Of a stretch of 64,000 nucleotides of DNA, positions 15,044 through 24,735 are shown piece by piece. The notes under the pieces are model-generated. The model did no database searches. It had not been told where the DNA came from and saw nothing but the letters and a program-made list of their open reading frames with translations. The stretch is from the NCBI GenBank assembly GCA_964581535.1, contig CAZOOW010000005.1:12364-76363 (forward strand), given 5' to 3'. Position 1 is the first letter of the stretch, and each line of letters begins with the position of its first letter. This DNA is from CAZOOW01 sp964581535. Its GTDB lineage: Bacteria; Patescibacteriota; Saccharimonadia; Saccharimonadales; Saccharimonadaceae. A program made the position numbers and the translations under genes.

Positions 15044-16453
15044 ATGAAAACATTTTTTTTCTACGACCTCGAAACTAGTGGGCTCAATGCTCGTTCACAA
15101 CGTATTATGCAGTTTGCAGGTATTCGGACCGATCTTGATCTTCGACCAGTCGGCGAGCCAATAAATGTGCTCGTACGCCTCAGCGACGATATTCTGCCGG
15201 ATCCCGGTGCCATCATGGTGACCGGTATTACTCCTCAGATGACGCTTACGGATGGGCTGAGTGAGCCGGAATTTTGCAAATTACTTATAAGCGAGGCGTT
15301 TACGTCGGACACGATTACAGTTGGGTTTAATAATGTTCGGTTCGATGACGAGTTTATCCGTCATACACTGTGGCGGAATTTTTATGACCCGTATGAGTGG
15401 GCCTGGGCTGACGGTCGCAGCCGCTGGGATATGCTCGATGTTGTCCGCATGACTCGTGCGCTTCGTCCCGACGGAATTAAATGGCCGGTAGATAAGGACG
15501 GTAAGGCAGTCAATAAGCTGGAGCTTATCGCCAAAGAAAACAACCTAGTACATACAAAAGCGCACGACGCGCTGAGTGACGTCGAAGCGCTAATCGGTGT
15601 TGCAAAACTGATAAAAACAAATCAACCTAAATTATTTGAATATTTACTGACTATGCGGGACAAGAAAGAGGTTGCTAAGCTCGTTAATTTAGAAAACCCT
15701 CAGCCGTTCGTGTATGCTTCAGGGCGCTATGATGCGGCATATGAAAAAACGACAATAGCGTTTCCTATTGCGCCTGGAGTAAAACCTGGGTCAGTGCTGG
15801 TCTATGACCTACGGTACGACCCGTCGCCTTTTTACCAGGCTTCACCCACAGCGCTCGCGAGTGTACTGTTTGCGGATAAGGCCGCTCGTGAAGCGGATGA
15901 CTATCAACGCTTGCCAGTAAAAGAGCTTAGCTACAACAAATGTCCAGCCGTTGCCCCAGTCGGTGTTATGGATGAAGAAACGCAGCATAGACTATCTATA
16001 GATTTGGAAGTTATAAAGAAGCACGTCCGTTTGCTTGCGGATAATCCCGGTTTTGCCGGAGCAGTAAAACAGGCATTTGAGATGCGAGAACCCTATGCAC
16101 CGAGCGTTGATGTCGAAGGCCAGTTGTACGATAGTTTTATTGATGATAAGGATAAAGGTCGGGTTCGTGCAGTACGTGGGGCAGACGTAAACGAGCTTGC
16201 TGACTTTCACCCCGAGTTTATAGATGAACGACTCGGCGAGTTACTATTTCGCTACAAAGCAAGATCATTTTCCGACAGCCTCAGTGATGAGGAGCGACGA
16301 ACGTGGGAAGACTTTCGTGGCGAAAAATTGCGACAAAATTTGCCAAGCTATTTAGTACAGTTGCAAAAACTTGCAGTTACGACGAGCAATCACTATTTAC
16401 TTGAGGAGCTGCAACTCTGGGCAGAGAGTATCATGCCAGCTGATATCGACTAG
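15044..16453 (+). CDS. sbcB: exodeoxyribonuclease I (SbcB-like)
   Basis: 469 aa single-strand 3'-5' exonuclease. The DEDD exonuclease domain has ExoI FFYDLETSGLNARSQR, ExoII VGFNNVRFDDEF and ExoIII HDALSDVEALIGVAK (His and Asp ligands). A C-terminal region follows with motifs seen in ExoI proteins (NKCPAVAPVGVM, FRGEKLRQNLPSYL). It degrades ssDNA in mismatch repair and recombination and could recycle imported DNA in a nucleotide-scavenging organism. It stands alone on the + strand, facing a divergent PaaX-like gene. Confidence 0.93.
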   Translation: MKTFFFYDLETSGLNARSQRIMQFAGIRTDLDLRPVGEPINVLVRLSDDILPDPGAIMVTGITPQMTLTDGLSEPEFCKLLISEAFTSDTITVGFNNVRFDDEFIRHTLWRNFYDPYEWAWADGRSRWDMLDVVRMTRALRPDGIKWPVDKDGKAVNKLELIAKENNLVHTKAHDALSDVEALIGVAKLIKTNQPKLFEYLLTMRDKKEVAKLVNLENPQPFVYASGRYDAAYEKTTIAFPIAPGVKPGSVLVYDLRYDPSPFYQASPTALASVLFADKAAREADDYQRLPVKELSYNKCPAVAPVGVMDEETQHRLSIDLEVIKKHVRLLADNPGFAGAVKQAFEMREPYAPSVDVEGQLYDSFIDDKDKGRVRAVRGADVNELADFHPEFIDERLGELLFRYKARSFSDSLSDEERRTWEDFRGEKLRQNLPSYLVQLQKLAVTTSNHYLLEELQLWAESIMPADID

Positions 16454-16463
16454 CTAGACAGAC

Positions 16464-16769
16464 TTAGCGATGGCGTTTCGACTGTTTTTGTAGCTTACCG
16501 ATGTTGTTACGAGCCAAACGACGCGCAACCGTATCGTTGTGCAGGAAAGTTCCAAAATAGTGAGGCTGTCGGACGGCCCAGTGAGCTAAGACAAATGCCA
16601 GTAGTGGATATACCACCAGCATTAATGCGCTAGGGATGCGTATATCAGTTCCAGGGACAACACCAAGAACAAAAAAGATGACTAAATTCGTCACAAGCTG
16701 GGTTTGAAAAAGAATCAAAAGCAACGACAATGCGCATAAAAACAGCGAGATACGATGTTTAGTAACCAT
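16464..16769 (-). CDS. small membrane protein, 101 aa
   Basis: It has at least two strongly hydrophobic segments (LFLCALSLLLILFQTQLV; ALMLVVYPLLAFVLAHWAV) and a basic tail (NNIGKLQKQSKRHR). No known family comes to mind. It lies between the exonuclease (convergent) and a second small membrane gene on the same strand, 35 bases away. The start has no clear ribosome site, in keeping with many genes here. Confidence 0.6.
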   Translation of the reverse strand: MVTKHRISLFLCALSLLLILFQTQLVTNLVIFFVLGVVPGTDIRIPSALMLVVYPLLAFVLAHWAVRQPHYFGTFLHNDTVARRLARNNIGKLQKQSKRHR

Positions 16770-16804
16770 GTTTAAATTGTATCACAAATATGAAAAAAAG
16801 TCAA

Positions 16805-17161
16805 CTATCTTGTATACTCGTAGAGAAAAAACGCAAAGCCCCACACTGAAAAGAAGAGTAATGCCACAATAAATCCACCTATAAGCGGATATTTTTTCAA
16901 TGCTTTTCCGAGTCGCGAACCGGAGTCGATGATAAGATCCCTAAATCGTTCCGCCCATGTGAATTCGGTAGCAAGCACGGCTATTCCGAGTAGAAATGGC
17001 ACCATTCCTCCTGGACCCGGGATCCAGCCGATAAGTCCAGAGATTAAAATCAAGGTAAAGCCGACGAAAATGACTATGGGTTTCCTTGTTGATCGAGGCA
17101 GTGAGCGCCATTTTGATTTCCATGATTCCATAGGTACCAGTATACGTGGCATGAGTGACAT
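16805..17161 (-). CDS. PGPGW-type small transmembrane protein
   Basis: 118 aa from the ATG at 17161. Two N-terminal hydrophobic helices surround the motif [16 protein letters not shown], the signature of the PGPGW (TIGR02611-like) family, then [15 protein letters not shown] and a final helix near the C-terminus ([20 protein letters not shown]). The function of the family is unknown to me. Longer starts would run through uvrA, so 17161 is preferred. It is divergent from uvrA, and the two start codons are 31 bases apart around a shared -10 region. Confidence 0.75.
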   Translation of the reverse strand: MSLMPRILVPMESWKSKWRSLPRSTRKPIVIFVGFTLILISGLIGWIPGPGGMVPFLLGIAVLATEFTWAERFRDLIIDSGSRLGKALKKYPLIGGFIVALLFFSVWGFAFFLYEYTR

Positions 17162-17175
17162 AACGTAGAAAAAAA

Positions 17176-17183
17176 CGTATAAT
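17176..17183. promoter_or_regulatory. overlapping divergent -10 elements for uvrA and the PGPGW gene
   Basis: On the + strand TATAAT (17178-17183) stands 9 bases before the uvrA ATG. On the minus strand the same bases read TATACG, 14 bases before the opposite ATG. Confidence 0.5.
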
Positions 17184-17192
17184 AGTCCGGAT

Positions 17193-20003
17193 ATGCCAGA
17201 GGTTATACGTGTTACTGGTGCTCGCGAGCACAACCTAAAAAATGTCAACGTGGAGATTCCACGGGATAAGCTGGTGGTTATCACTGGCCTCAGTGGTTCA
17301 GGTAAGTCAAGCCTGGCATTTGATACCATTTACGCCGAAGGGCAGCGCCGGTATGTTGAAAGTCTCAGTAGCTATGCACGCCAGTTCCTGGGTTTGATGG
17401 AAAAGCCCGATGTCGATCAGATCGACGGGCTTAGTCCTGCGATCAGCATCGACCAGAAATCAACTAGCCGCAACCCACGTTCCACAGTCGCAACCGTTAC
17501 GGAAATATACGACTACCTACGCCTACTATATGCGCGAATCGGGATCCCGCACTGTCCGATCGACGGTAAACCGGTATCAAAACGAACGCCACAAGCAATC
17601 GTTGATGAAATCATAAAACTCGGTGAAAATAAACGGCTTATTATTTTGGCGCCTATCGTGTCGCAAAAAAAAGGTGAGTTTGCCCACGTGCCTGAACAGT
17701 ATACGCGAAGCGGTTTTGCACGTGCTCGGGTGGATGGGATTATTTATGCGCTCGATGAGTTTCCAGAACTCGATAAAAAATACAAACATGACATAGAAAT
17801 CGTCGTCGACCGTGTCGTCAATGACGAGGAAAGCCGGGGACGGATAGCCCAGTCGGTTGAACAGGCACTTGATATAGCAGTCGGCACAGTAATGGTGCAG
17901 GATGCGGACGAAAATTCAACTCATCTGTTCTCTCAGCGATACGCATGTGTCAATCATCCTGATGTTGTCATCCCTGAACTTGAACCACGCCTCTTTAGTT
18001 TTAACAGTCCCTTCGGCGCGTGTCCGGTCTGTACGGGTCTCGGTAGTCGCTTAGAAGTCGATCCTGAGTTAGTATTTAACCCCAATTTGACGATTGCAGA
18101 GGGTGCAATCCGACCGTATAACCGTGTTAATAGCGATGCATGGTACATGAAGAAACTAGCTGCGCTGGCAGAGGCGCATAGATTTTCCATCCATGAAAGG
18201 GTACGGGACTTATCAGAAGAAGCGCTCGAAAAAGTACTCTACGGTACGGGAAACCAGAAATATCGGGTCAAGCTAAGCATGGGGCGGAGTTACGACAGTA
18301 CCTATGAAGGGGTTATCCCGAACCTTGAGCGGCGTCACAAAGAAACCGAAAGCGAATTCATGCGCCGTGACATAGAGCGGTTCATGCGCGAGCGGCCGTG
18401 TCATGCATGTAAAGGCCTGCGGTTGAAGCCAGAAGTACTTGCAGTTACTGTTCACGACTTGAATATCATGGACATCTGTACCCTTAGCGTCGAAGAAGCC
18501 CTCAGTTTGTTTGAAAAGGACCTGAAACTCAATGAAAACGAACTGATAATCGCCAGGCAAATACTTAAAGAAATTATGGCACGTCTAGGCTTTATGAATG
18601 ATGTTGGTCTGAGTTATCTGGAGCTTGGTCGGGCAGCCAACACACTCTCGGGGGGTGAGGCGCAGCGTATACGCTTAGCTACCCAGATAGGCTCAGGATT
18701 GCAGGGCGTTCTCTATGTTCTCGACGAGCCATCGATTGGTTTGCATCAGCGAGATAATGACCGGCTTATCGCGACATTAAAACATCTGAGGGATCTTGGC
18801 AACACAGTACTGGTCGTGGAGCACGACGAAGATACTATTCGCTCTGCTGACTATCTGCTCGATATTGGTCCGGGTGCAGGGGTGCACGGTGGTGAAATTT
18901 GTGCAGCAGGTACACCCGAGGAGGTTGCAAAGAACCCAAATAGTATTACGGGAAAATATCTCAGCGGTGAACTTGCGATAGGAACCCCGAAAAAACGTCG
19001 TAAGGGAAATGGTAAGGTTTTGAGTATAAAAAATGCTCGTGAACATAACCTCAAAAACGTTAATGTTGATATACCGTTAGGTTTGCTAACGGTTGTCAGC
19101 GGCGTCAGTGGTTCCGGTAAATCGACTCTTATCAACGACATATTGGCAAAAGAACTGGCAGCGCGGCTACACCGGGCTCAAGAAGTTGCTGGGTCGCACG
19201 ATAATATCGAAGGAATAGACCAACTCGATAAAGTTATTGTCATCGATCAGTCTGCTATCGGACGCACTCCGCGCTCGAATCCAGCAACCTATACAGGAGT
19301 ATTTACGCCGATTCGTGAAATGTTTGCATCAACCCCAGAGGCAGAAATTCGTGGTTACAAAGCGGGTCGTTTCAGTTTTAACGTCAAGGGCGGACGTTGT
19401 GAGAACTGTCAGGGCGACGGAGTAATTAAAATTGAGATGCATTTTCTACCAGACGTTTACGTTCAGTGCGAAGTCTGTAAAGGCAAACGCTATAACCGAG
19501 AAGCACTTGAAATCACCTACAAGGGCAAAACAATTTCAGATGTTCTCGGTATGACTGTCGAGCAGGCGGCAGAGTTTTTTGAAAACCTGCCTGCTATCAA
19601 ACGTAAGATGGACACACTAGTCGAAGTCGGCCTTGGCTATATCCGCCTAGGGCAGCCCGCTACGACTTTCTCTGGCGGAGAAGCCCAGCGTATCAAGCTG
19701 GCCACCGAATTATCTCGCCGTGCGACTGGCAAAACACTCTACATACTCGACGAGCCGACTACCGGACTGCATGCTGCGGACGTCAAAAAGCTACTTCATG
19801 TCCTGCAGGCGCTAGTTGCAACCGGCAACAGTATGGTTATCATCGAACATAATTTGGATGTCATTAAATCGGCAGACCATATTATAGACATGGGTCCAGA
19901 GGGTGGTGCTGCCGGTGGCCAGGTCATCGCCGAAGGCACTCCAGAGAAGATAGCTAAAACGGCAAAAAGTCATACCGGAAAATATCTCAAAGACGTTTTA
20001 TAG
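17193..20003 (+). CDS. uvrA: excinuclease ABC subunit A
   Basis: 936 aa damage-recognition ATPase of nucleotide excision repair. It has two ABC modules: Walker [13 protein letters not shown] near residue 32, signature [12 protein letters not shown], and Walker [13 protein letters not shown] in the first; [20 protein letters not shown] and [10 protein letters not shown] in the second. Zinc-finger cysteines CHACKG and CENCQG...CEVCKG are present, and so is the inserted UvrB-binding region. The start follows a -10 by 9 bases and lacks a ribosome site. uvrC is encoded at 26.7 kb; uvrB is outside the window. The C-terminus is convergent with the dedA gene, overlapping its end by 6 bases. Confidence 0.98.
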   Translation: MPEVIRVTGAREHNLKNVNVEIPRDKLVVITGLSGSGKSSLAFDTIYAEGQRRYVESLSSYARQFLGLMEKPDVDQIDGLSPAISIDQKSTSRNPRSTVATVTEIYDYLRLLYARIGIPHCPIDGKPVSKRTPQAIVDEIIKLGENKRLIILAPIVSQKKGEFAHVPEQYTRSGFARARVDGIIYALDEFPELDKKYKHDIEIVVDRVVNDEESRGRIAQSVEQALDIAVGTVMVQDADENSTHLFSQRYACVNHPDVVIPELEPRLFSFNSPFGACPVCTGLGSRLEVDPELVFNPNLTIAEGAIRPYNRVNSDAWYMKKLAALAEAHRFSIHERVRDLSEEALEKVLYGTGNQKYRVKLSMGRSYDSTYEGVIPNLERRHKETESEFMRRDIERFMRERPCHACKGLRLKPEVLAVTVHDLNIMDICTLSVEEALSLFEKDLKLNENELIIARQILKEIMARLGFMNDVGLSYLELGRAANTLSGGEAQRIRLATQIGSGLQGVLYVLDEPSIGLHQRDNDRLIATLKHLRDLGNTVLVVEHDEDTIRSADYLLDIGPGAGVHGGEICAAGTPEEVAKNPNSITGKYLSGELAIGTPKKRRKGNGKVLSIKNAREHNLKNVNVDIPLGLLTVVSGVSGSGKSTLINDILAKELAARLHRAQEVAGSHDNIEGIDQLDKVIVIDQSAIGRTPRSNPATYTGVFTPIREMFASTPEAEIRGYKAGRFSFNVKGGRCENCQGDGVIKIEMHFLPDVYVQCEVCKGKRYNREALEITYKGKTISDVLGMTVEQAAEFFENLPAIKRKMDTLVEVGLGYIRLGQPATTFSGGEAQRIKLATELSRRATGKTLYILDEPTTGLHAADVKKLLHVLQALVATGNSMVIIEHNLDVIKSADHIIDMGPEGGAAGGQVIAEGTPEKIAKTAKSHTGKYLKDVL

Positions 20004-20657
20004 TTTTTTTCGTCGGTTGAAGACGACTGCTAGCTGGCGTTTAGTGGCTTCAATGAGTTTAGTACGGTTTTCCGGTTCTTTCAGGGCGTGGTAGATCATC
20101 GGGCTAATACTAAGGAAGATGATGATGAGGGCGGCAACTTCGACGTTTACTCCCATCCGATGAAGCGCTTCGCCCGCGTAATAGCCGAGGTAGGTAAACC
20201 CAAAGGTCCAGATAAATGTTCCCAATAGGTTAAATGGTATAAAAAGCCGGTACGGCATCTTGCTGACACCGGCGACGATAGGGGCGAAGGTTCGGACTAT
20301 CGGTACAAAAACTGCCAGCACTATAGTGAGCGATCCGTATTTTTTATAGAAACTCTCAGCTGCTACCAGCCGTTCTTTTTTGAACAGTCGAGTATTTTCG
20401 CGCTCAAACAGCTTGCGGCCGACTTTGCGGCCAAAGATATAGCCGGTGCTCTCGCCGAGCACAGCCGCTGCCCATAGCAGCCAAACGAAAAGATGGATGT
20501 TGATATCGAAATAGCCTTGCTGAACGAGGAACCCGGAAGTAAAAAGCAGACTGTCGCCAGGAAAAAAGAACCCCAGTAGCAGGCCCGTCTCTGCGTAGAT
20601 AACTGCAAGTACGGCAAACGGTCCGAATTGGGTAATAAGATGAAGTAACGCTTCCAC
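19998..20657 (-). CDS. DedA family membrane protein
   Basis: 219 aa with four to five hydrophobic segments. The DedA hallmarks are [20 protein letters not shown] near the N-terminus, [10 protein letters not shown], and [20 protein letters not shown] with the conserved Arg in a re-entrant region. DedA proteins are proposed lipid flippases/transporters affecting undecaprenyl-phosphate recycling and membrane potential. The start is GTG at 20657. A minus-strand TACAAT (20672-20667) lies 9 bases before it, matching the leaderless pattern on this strand too. The 3' end overlaps the uvrA 3' end. Confidence 0.9.
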   Translation of the reverse strand: MEALLHLITQFGPFAVLAVIYAETGLLLGFFFPGDSLLFTSGFLVQQGYFDINIHLFVWLLWAAAVLGESTGYIFGRKVGRKLFERENTRLFKKERLVAAESFYKKYGSLTIVLAVFVPIVRTFAPIVAGVSKMPYRLFIPFNLLGTFIWTFGFTYLGYYAGEALHRMGVNVEVAALIIIFLSISPMIYHALKEPENRTKLIEATKRQLAVVFNRRKKL

Positions 20658-20759
20658 TAACTATTCATTGTAGCAGATGTTGCAAAAATAACAGGGGTAT
20701 GGTAGAGTAGTTGAACATAAATAGTAAGTTTCCGAACAAGTATCCAAAGGAGGAGAGAG

Positions 20760-21497
20760 ATGGGAGACAAAATCAATCTTAAACTAGCTAAACGGGATGT
20801 TCACGGTAAAAAAGTCGCCAAACTGCGTCGTGAAGGTTTGCTGCCCGGCGTCGTCTATGGTCCTGGTATGGAGCCTGTTTCCGTACAGGCCGAATACAAT
20901 GTCATCGCGAAAGTCTACCGCGCCGCAGGAACGCATACGCCGATTCACCTTGATATCGATGGTAAAAAACGCATAGCCATGATCAAAGAAGCGGAAACTG
21001 ATCCAACGAAGAACTCACTCAGCCACATCTCATTTCACGCTGTTAAAGCAAACGAACCAGTTAACGCTGAGGTGCCAGTTCGTCTGACCGAGGAAGGTGA
21101 GAGTGAAGCGGAAAAGGCAGGACTTATCATCTTGCAGAACATCGACAAGATAGAAGTTCGCGCACTGCCGATGGATCTACCTGAGGCTATCGAAATCTCA
21201 ACTGCGCATCTAAAAGAAGCCGGTGAAAAAGTCACGCTCGGTGATGCAAAACTACCTGAAGGCGTTGAATTTGTTGAACATGATACCGGTCGAGAGGAAG
21301 AGGGTGAGGATGAAGAAGCCGAAAAGCCAACTATTCTCGATACGATGGTTGCTAGTGTCTGGGAACCTGCTGCATTGCAGGCCGCTAACGAAGCGGCTGC
21401 CGGTGATGCCGAGGATGAGTCCGAGGTAGAAGCCGAAAACGGTGCAGAAGATGCTGCTCCAGTCGAAGAGAAGACTGAAGAAAAACCTGAATATTAA
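20760..21497 (+). CDS. rplY: 50S ribosomal protein L25/Ctc, long form
   Basis: 245 aa, the long CTC type. The N-terminal 5S rRNA-binding barrel (KINLKLAKRDVHGKKVAKLR, LPGVVYGPG, HIPLD-like strand HTPIHLDIDG) is followed by the TL5 C-terminal domain (EVPVRLTEEGESEAEKAG, LPMDLPEAIEISTAHLKEAG). A long acidic Glu/Ala tail runs from about residue 178. A very strong ribosome site, AAAGGAGGAGAG, precedes the ATG, unlike its leaderless neighbours. An imperfect hairpin (AATACA...TGTATT, about 21508-21539) follows the stop and may end transcription. Confidence 0.93.
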   Translation: MGDKINLKLAKRDVHGKKVAKLRREGLLPGVVYGPGMEPVSVQAEYNVIAKVYRAAGTHTPIHLDIDGKKRIAMIKEAETDPTKNSLSHISFHAVKANEPVNAEVPVRLTEEGESEAEKAGLIILQNIDKIEVRALPMDLPEAIEISTAHLKEAGEKVTLGDAKLPEGVEFVEHDTGREEEGEDEEAEKPTILDTMVASVWEPAALQAANEAAAGDAEDESEVEAENGAEDAAPVEEKTEEKPEY

Positions 21498-21562
21498 ATC
21501 ATATAACAATACAAAACCCCGGAATGTCGGTTCTGTATTGACTGGTCTACCTCTGTTTTTGT

Positions 21563-21568
21563 TATACT
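21563..21568 (+). promoter_or_regulatory. extended -10 of trhO (leaderless start)
   Basis: TGT-TATACT is followed 8 bases later by the ATG at 21577. Confidence 0.6.
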
Positions 21569-21576
21569 ATTAATCT

Positions 21577-22485
21577 ATGCAGAAGATACTTTTGTACTAC
21601 AAATTCACTCCGCTTTCCGACCCAGAAGCGGTTAAGTTGTGGCAGAAAACGCTCTGCGACGGCTTGAATCTGAAAGGGCGCATACTCGTTAGTCGGCATG
21701 GCCTCAACGGCACGGTCGGAGGCCACATGGAAGACTTAAAGTCATATATAAAAGAAACAAAAAAGTTTCCTGGCTTTAAAGACATAGTCTTCAAATGGTC
21801 TGACGGTAGTCGCGACGATTTTCCACGTATGAGCGTGAAACACCGTCGCGAACTAGTAGGTTTCAAGAACAGTGATGATGAATTTGATGTCGATGAAAAT
21901 GGCGTTATTGGCGGGGGTAAACATCTCAAGCCGGAGCAGGTGAATGAAATGGTTGAAAAATACGGTGATGACGTGGTGTTTTTTGACGGCCGAAATGCTC
22001 ACGAAGCGAAGGTCGGAAAGTTCAAAAACGCTGTTGTTCCGAACACGAATACCTCCCGGGACTTTATGGCCGAACTGGAAAGTAATAAATACGACGATAT
22101 AAAAAACAAAAAAGTCATCAGCTACTGTACCGGAGGTGTCCGCTGTGAAGTTATATCTGCCATGATGAAAAAACGCGGGTTCAAAGAGGTCTACCAGATT
22201 GACGGTGGCATAGTGAAATACGGTGAAAAATACGGTGATGACGGGCTTTGGGAAGGGGCACTACGGGTATTTGATAAACGCATGGTTACGAATTTTTCCG
22301 ATCACGCTAAAACTATCGGTGAGTGCACTCACTGCCAAGGGAAAACAAGCAATTTTGAAAACTGTGCACATACCGAATGCAACAATCTCGTCCTAATTTG
22401 TGAGAAATGCAAGAAAAATCCTGACTTACTGTTTCATACTGCTGAGTGCAGGAAAATAGACGGGGCAAAAAAAGTTGCTGTCTGA
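21577..22485 (+). CDS. trhO: tRNA uridine(34) hydroxylase TrhO (rhodanese family)
   Basis: 302 aa. The N-terminal UPF0176 acylphosphatase-like domain (LKGRILVSRHGLNGTVGG) precedes a rhodanese domain with DGRNAHEAKVGKF and the active-site loop YCTGGVRCE (catalytic Cys). The C-terminal tail is rich in paired cysteines (CTHCQG, CAHTECNN, CEKC), probably a zinc module. TrhO makes 5-hydroxyuridine at wobble U34 of tRNAs using prephenate-derived or oxygen-dependent chemistry. With mnmA and trmD in the same window it adds to a tRNA-modification theme. It has a leaderless start, and the next gene has its own promoter. Confidence 0.92.
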   Translation: MQKILLYYKFTPLSDPEAVKLWQKTLCDGLNLKGRILVSRHGLNGTVGGHMEDLKSYIKETKKFPGFKDIVFKWSDGSRDDFPRMSVKHRRELVGFKNSDDEFDVDENGVIGGGKHLKPEQVNEMVEKYGDDVVFFDGRNAHEAKVGKFKNAVVPNTNTSRDFMAELESNKYDDIKNKKVISYCTGGVRCEVISAMMKKRGFKEVYQIDGGIVKYGEKYGDDGLWEGALRVFDKRMVTNFSDHAKTIGECTHCQGKTSNFENCAHTECNNLVLICEKCKKNPDLLFHTAECRKIDGAKKVAV

Positions 22486-22546
22486 GCACATTTAAATAAG
22501 CACTTATGCTATAATATTCCTTACTAACCACCAAAAAAAACACACA

Positions 22547-23266
22547 ATGCAAAACCGTCGGAACAAATCATTTGCCAGCTATGAGCGCTCTTCGCGTGTG
22601 GCCGCGCCTGCAGGCGTAAGGAAGGTTGGTAGATTTTGGGCGCTGAGCGCTGTTTTGCTTGTAGGACTGGTCTTTTTTGTTCGTCATGACACACCACAAG
22701 CTTCTGCAGAACAGGCGACGAAACCCACCGTCGCCGGAAAAAGAGCAGCACCCTTAAAACCATTTCCTACTATCGATACGGGGACGCTTACGACAGTCCA
22801 AAAAAAGCTACTCGGCCTAGCAAAAAAGGAGTACTATAAGCGGCCGATCGGATACGACGAAACAGTTATGAAATATACCGAAGGTGTCGAGGAGTCCTGG
22901 TGTGCGGACTTTATTAGCTGGCTACGTTTTGAGGCGGGAATACCATGGACGCACCCTGAAACGAAGTATTGGCGGATCGCTGGTGTTGGCAGCGTAAAGG
23001 ACTACTATTTGGCAGCAGATGCATATGTCGAGGCGGATAAGCTGGAAGGATACGTTCCGAGACTCGGTGATGTGCTGTTTTATTTTGGTGAAACGCCCGA
23101 TGGTGGAAGTTCGGAGCATATCGCGATGGTTCTGCAGAGCGATGGTAAAACAGTAACGACTATTGGCGGAAATGAAACGGACAAATCTATTTTGCAAGTC
23201 AGGACCAACAAACTCCAACTCGGTGAACGAGGCCTCGTCGCGGTCGGAAAAACCGCGGTTGATTGA
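22547..23266 (+). CDS. secreted CHAP-like cysteine peptidase/amidase
   Basis: 239 aa. A basic N-terminus is followed by one hydrophobic segment (FWALSAVLLVGLVFFVRHD, about residues 28-46), acting as signal or anchor. The extracellular domain has the nucleophile Cys in EESWCADFISWLRFEAG and a His in SSEHIAMVLQS, the order found in CHAP/NlpC-like wall hydrolases, with TIGGNET near the end. It probably cleaves peptide cross-links of peptidoglycan. Its stop overlaps the start region of a glucosaminidase gene, so the pair forms a wall-cutting operon. A TGC-TATAAT -10 (22510-22515) leaves a short leader of about 25 bases. Confidence 0.82.
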   Translation: MQNRRNKSFASYERSSRVAAPAGVRKVGRFWALSAVLLVGLVFFVRHDTPQASAEQATKPTVAGKRAAPLKPFPTIDTGTLTTVQKKLLGLAKKEYYKRPIGYDETVMKYTEGVEESWCADFISWLRFEAGIPWTHPETKYWRIAGVGSVKDYYLAADAYVEADKLEGYVPRLGDVLFYFGETPDGGSSEHIAMVLQSDGKTVTTIGGNETDKSILQVRTNKLQLGERGLVAVGKTAVD

Positions 23267-23268
23267 TC

Positions 23269-23730
23269 ATGAGCAAACCCAAAGAAAAGTTCTTTAGTGA
23301 CATCTCTGACGCGGCATCCAGGCTAGAAGGTGACGTAAACAAACGAGTCCTTGTCGCGCAGGCGATTCTAGAGTCCGGCTGGGGACAAAGCGATCTGGCG
23401 ACGAAACATCATAACTATTTCGGAATAAAAGCCGGTAGCAAATGGTCAGGAAAAGTCGTAGAGTACAAAACGCGAGAAGTCATAAACGGGCGGGAAGAGA
23501 TGCAGACAGCGTCCTTTCGTTCATATGCCTCGCCGGAAGAAGGACTCAGAGACTACATCAATTTTATTGCCCATAGTCCGTATTTTTCCGAAGCACTGCA
23601 GTTTCCAGACGATGATGGCGCCTATCTGGACATTTTAGTAGGCCGGGAAGTCAAATACGCTACCGATCCAAACTATAAACAACTGATTCTGGACATTATA
23701 GAGACTAGTCGTCTTCGTGAACGTTTATAA
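23269..23730 (+). CDS. glucosaminidase (FlgJ/LytG-type) peptidoglycan hydrolase
   Basis: 153 aa from ATG 23269. It consists almost only of a glucosaminidase domain: AQAILESGWGQSDLATKHHN with the catalytic Glu, YFGIKAGSKWSG, FRSYASPEEGLRDYINFI and the terminal YATDPNYKQLILDII. It hydrolyses GlcNAc linkages in glycan strands. It has no signal peptide or membrane segment of its own, which is odd for an enzyme with an extracellular substrate; export may depend on an unusual route or on lysis. It directly follows the CHAP-like gene (in-frame ATG at 23263 possible). A strong terminator follows. Confidence 0.9.
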   Translation: MSKPKEKFFSDISDAASRLEGDVNKRVLVAQAILESGWGQSDLATKHHNYFGIKAGSKWSGKVVEYKTREVINGREEMQTASFRSYASPEEGLRDYINFIAHSPYFSEALQFPDDDGAYLDILVGREVKYATDPNYKQLILDIIETSRLRERL

Positions 23731-23734
23731 ACTA

Positions 23735-23766
23735 AACAGCCCCGGGTAGAACCGGGGCTGTTTTAA
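23735..23766 (+). terminator. terminator of the CHAP-glucosaminidase operon
   Basis: AACAGCCCCGG and CCGGGGCTGTT form a perfect 11-bp stem with a 6-base loop, ending in TTTT. Confidence 0.85.
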
Positions 23767-23816
23767 GGGTGTCTGAAGGACTTCCTCCCTGAGACAGGAA
23801 AGAGCGGTCAGACTCT

Positions 23817-24599
23817 CTAGCCAAGAATGTTGCGGCGTGAACGTACGAAGTACGTTGCAGCTGCAGTTACCGCACCGAGGCCAAGCATAGCAGCGAATGT
23901 GCTAGCAGGACCTGTTGCAGCGATAGTTGCAGGAGCTGCAGGTTTCGCAGGAGTCTGAGGAGTTTGTGGCGTTACTGGTGTAGCGTCACATTTGCTCAAA
24001 TCCTTTGTGTGCTTCGTAGCGTCAAACTCGTTCTCTTTGATCGTTATGATCGTCTTGGTACCGAGTTCACAGACTTTGATGTCTTTTACGACAGGGGCGG
24101 TGTCACAAGTAACCTTAGCTTGGAACTGAACGAATTCAGCCGTTGAGCCGTTTAGGCTTCCCATGTTAACGCCGGTTGTAGTAATTGTGTCACCAAGTGT
24201 TTCAAGTACGGTACCGTTTTCGCTGAGGTTCTGGGTAGAACCAGCAACGTATGCGAGCGTACCCTTGTCGAGGTTAACCTGAACACTTCCCGAAGTGCTT
24301 GTTGTCTGACCAGCAGCGTTAGTTGCTGAAACAGTCGTTGCACCGGCAAGCGTCGTTTTAACCATGACGTTTGAAAGCAGACCAAATTCGCCGTTAGCGA
24401 TCATGGTGCTGAACTTTACGGTGTCACCACAAGTAGCGCTAACGCTTTTAGCGTAGTCGGTACCTTTAGTAACGTTCTTAACTTTGTAAAAGTTTTCACT
24501 GTTTTGCAGCTGACCAGGGCTGTCGGCAAAGACAGGTGCGGTAGCCGCAAGGGTTGGTACTACAGCCAAAGCTGCAGCAAAAAGAGCTAATTTCTTCAT
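23817..24599 (-). CDS. cell-surface protein with LAxTG-like sorting signal
   Basis: 260 aa. A signal peptide (LALFAAALAVVPTLAATAPVFA) is followed by a beta-rich DUF11-like domain (TVKFSTMIANGEFGLLSNV, then LDKGTLAYVAGSTQNLSENG) and a second small domain with CELGTKTIITIKE. A Pro/Thr/Ala linker follows. The C-terminus reads IAATGP, a hydrophobic helix (about 238-253) and RSRRN, i.e. a sortase E-like sorting signal. It is probably anchored at the surface and could mediate contact with a host cell. The ribosome site AAGGAGAAG is strong. The 19-bp inverted-repeat copy (24644-24662) lies in its upstream region, 45-63 bases before the ATG. Confidence 0.8.
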   Translation of the reverse strand: MKKLALFAAALAVVPTLAATAPVFADSPGQLQNSENFYKVKNVTKGTDYAKSVSATCGDTVKFSTMIANGEFGLLSNVMVKTTLAGATTVSATNAAGQTTSTSGSVQVNLDKGTLAYVAGSTQNLSENGTVLETLGDTITTTGVNMGSLNGSTAEFVQFQAKVTCDTAPVVKDIKVCELGTKTIITIKENEFDATKHTKDLSKCDATPVTPQTPQTPAKPAAPATIAATGPASTFAAMLGLGAVTAAATYFVRSRRNILG

Positions 24600-24643
24600 A
24601 AACTTCTCCTTATGTGAGTTGAAAGCTTATTGACTTGATATAG

Positions 24644-24662
24644 GCAAACTAGATAGTCATTG
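24644..24662. repeat. left copy of 19-bp perfect inverted repeat
   Basis: GCAAACTAGATAGTCATTG; its exact reverse complement is at 26378-26396. An inner pair (TCAACTACTGC at 24714-24724 and its complement at 26325-26335) is nested inside. Confidence 0.9.
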
Positions 24663-24673
24663 AATCTCTAAAA

Positions 24674-24718
24674 GTTGAGTTGCGGGGGTGCGGATTTTTA
24701 GGTCCGCACCCCCTCAAC
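24674..24718 (-). terminator. terminator of the GC-rich surface-protein gene
   Basis: The stem is GGGGGTGCGG (24684-24693) with CCGCACCCCC (24704-24713), extended by GTTGAG/CTCAAC across a small bulge. TTTTAG follows on the minus strand. Confidence 0.65.
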
Positions 24719-24735
24719 TACTGCGTTGACCTAGC

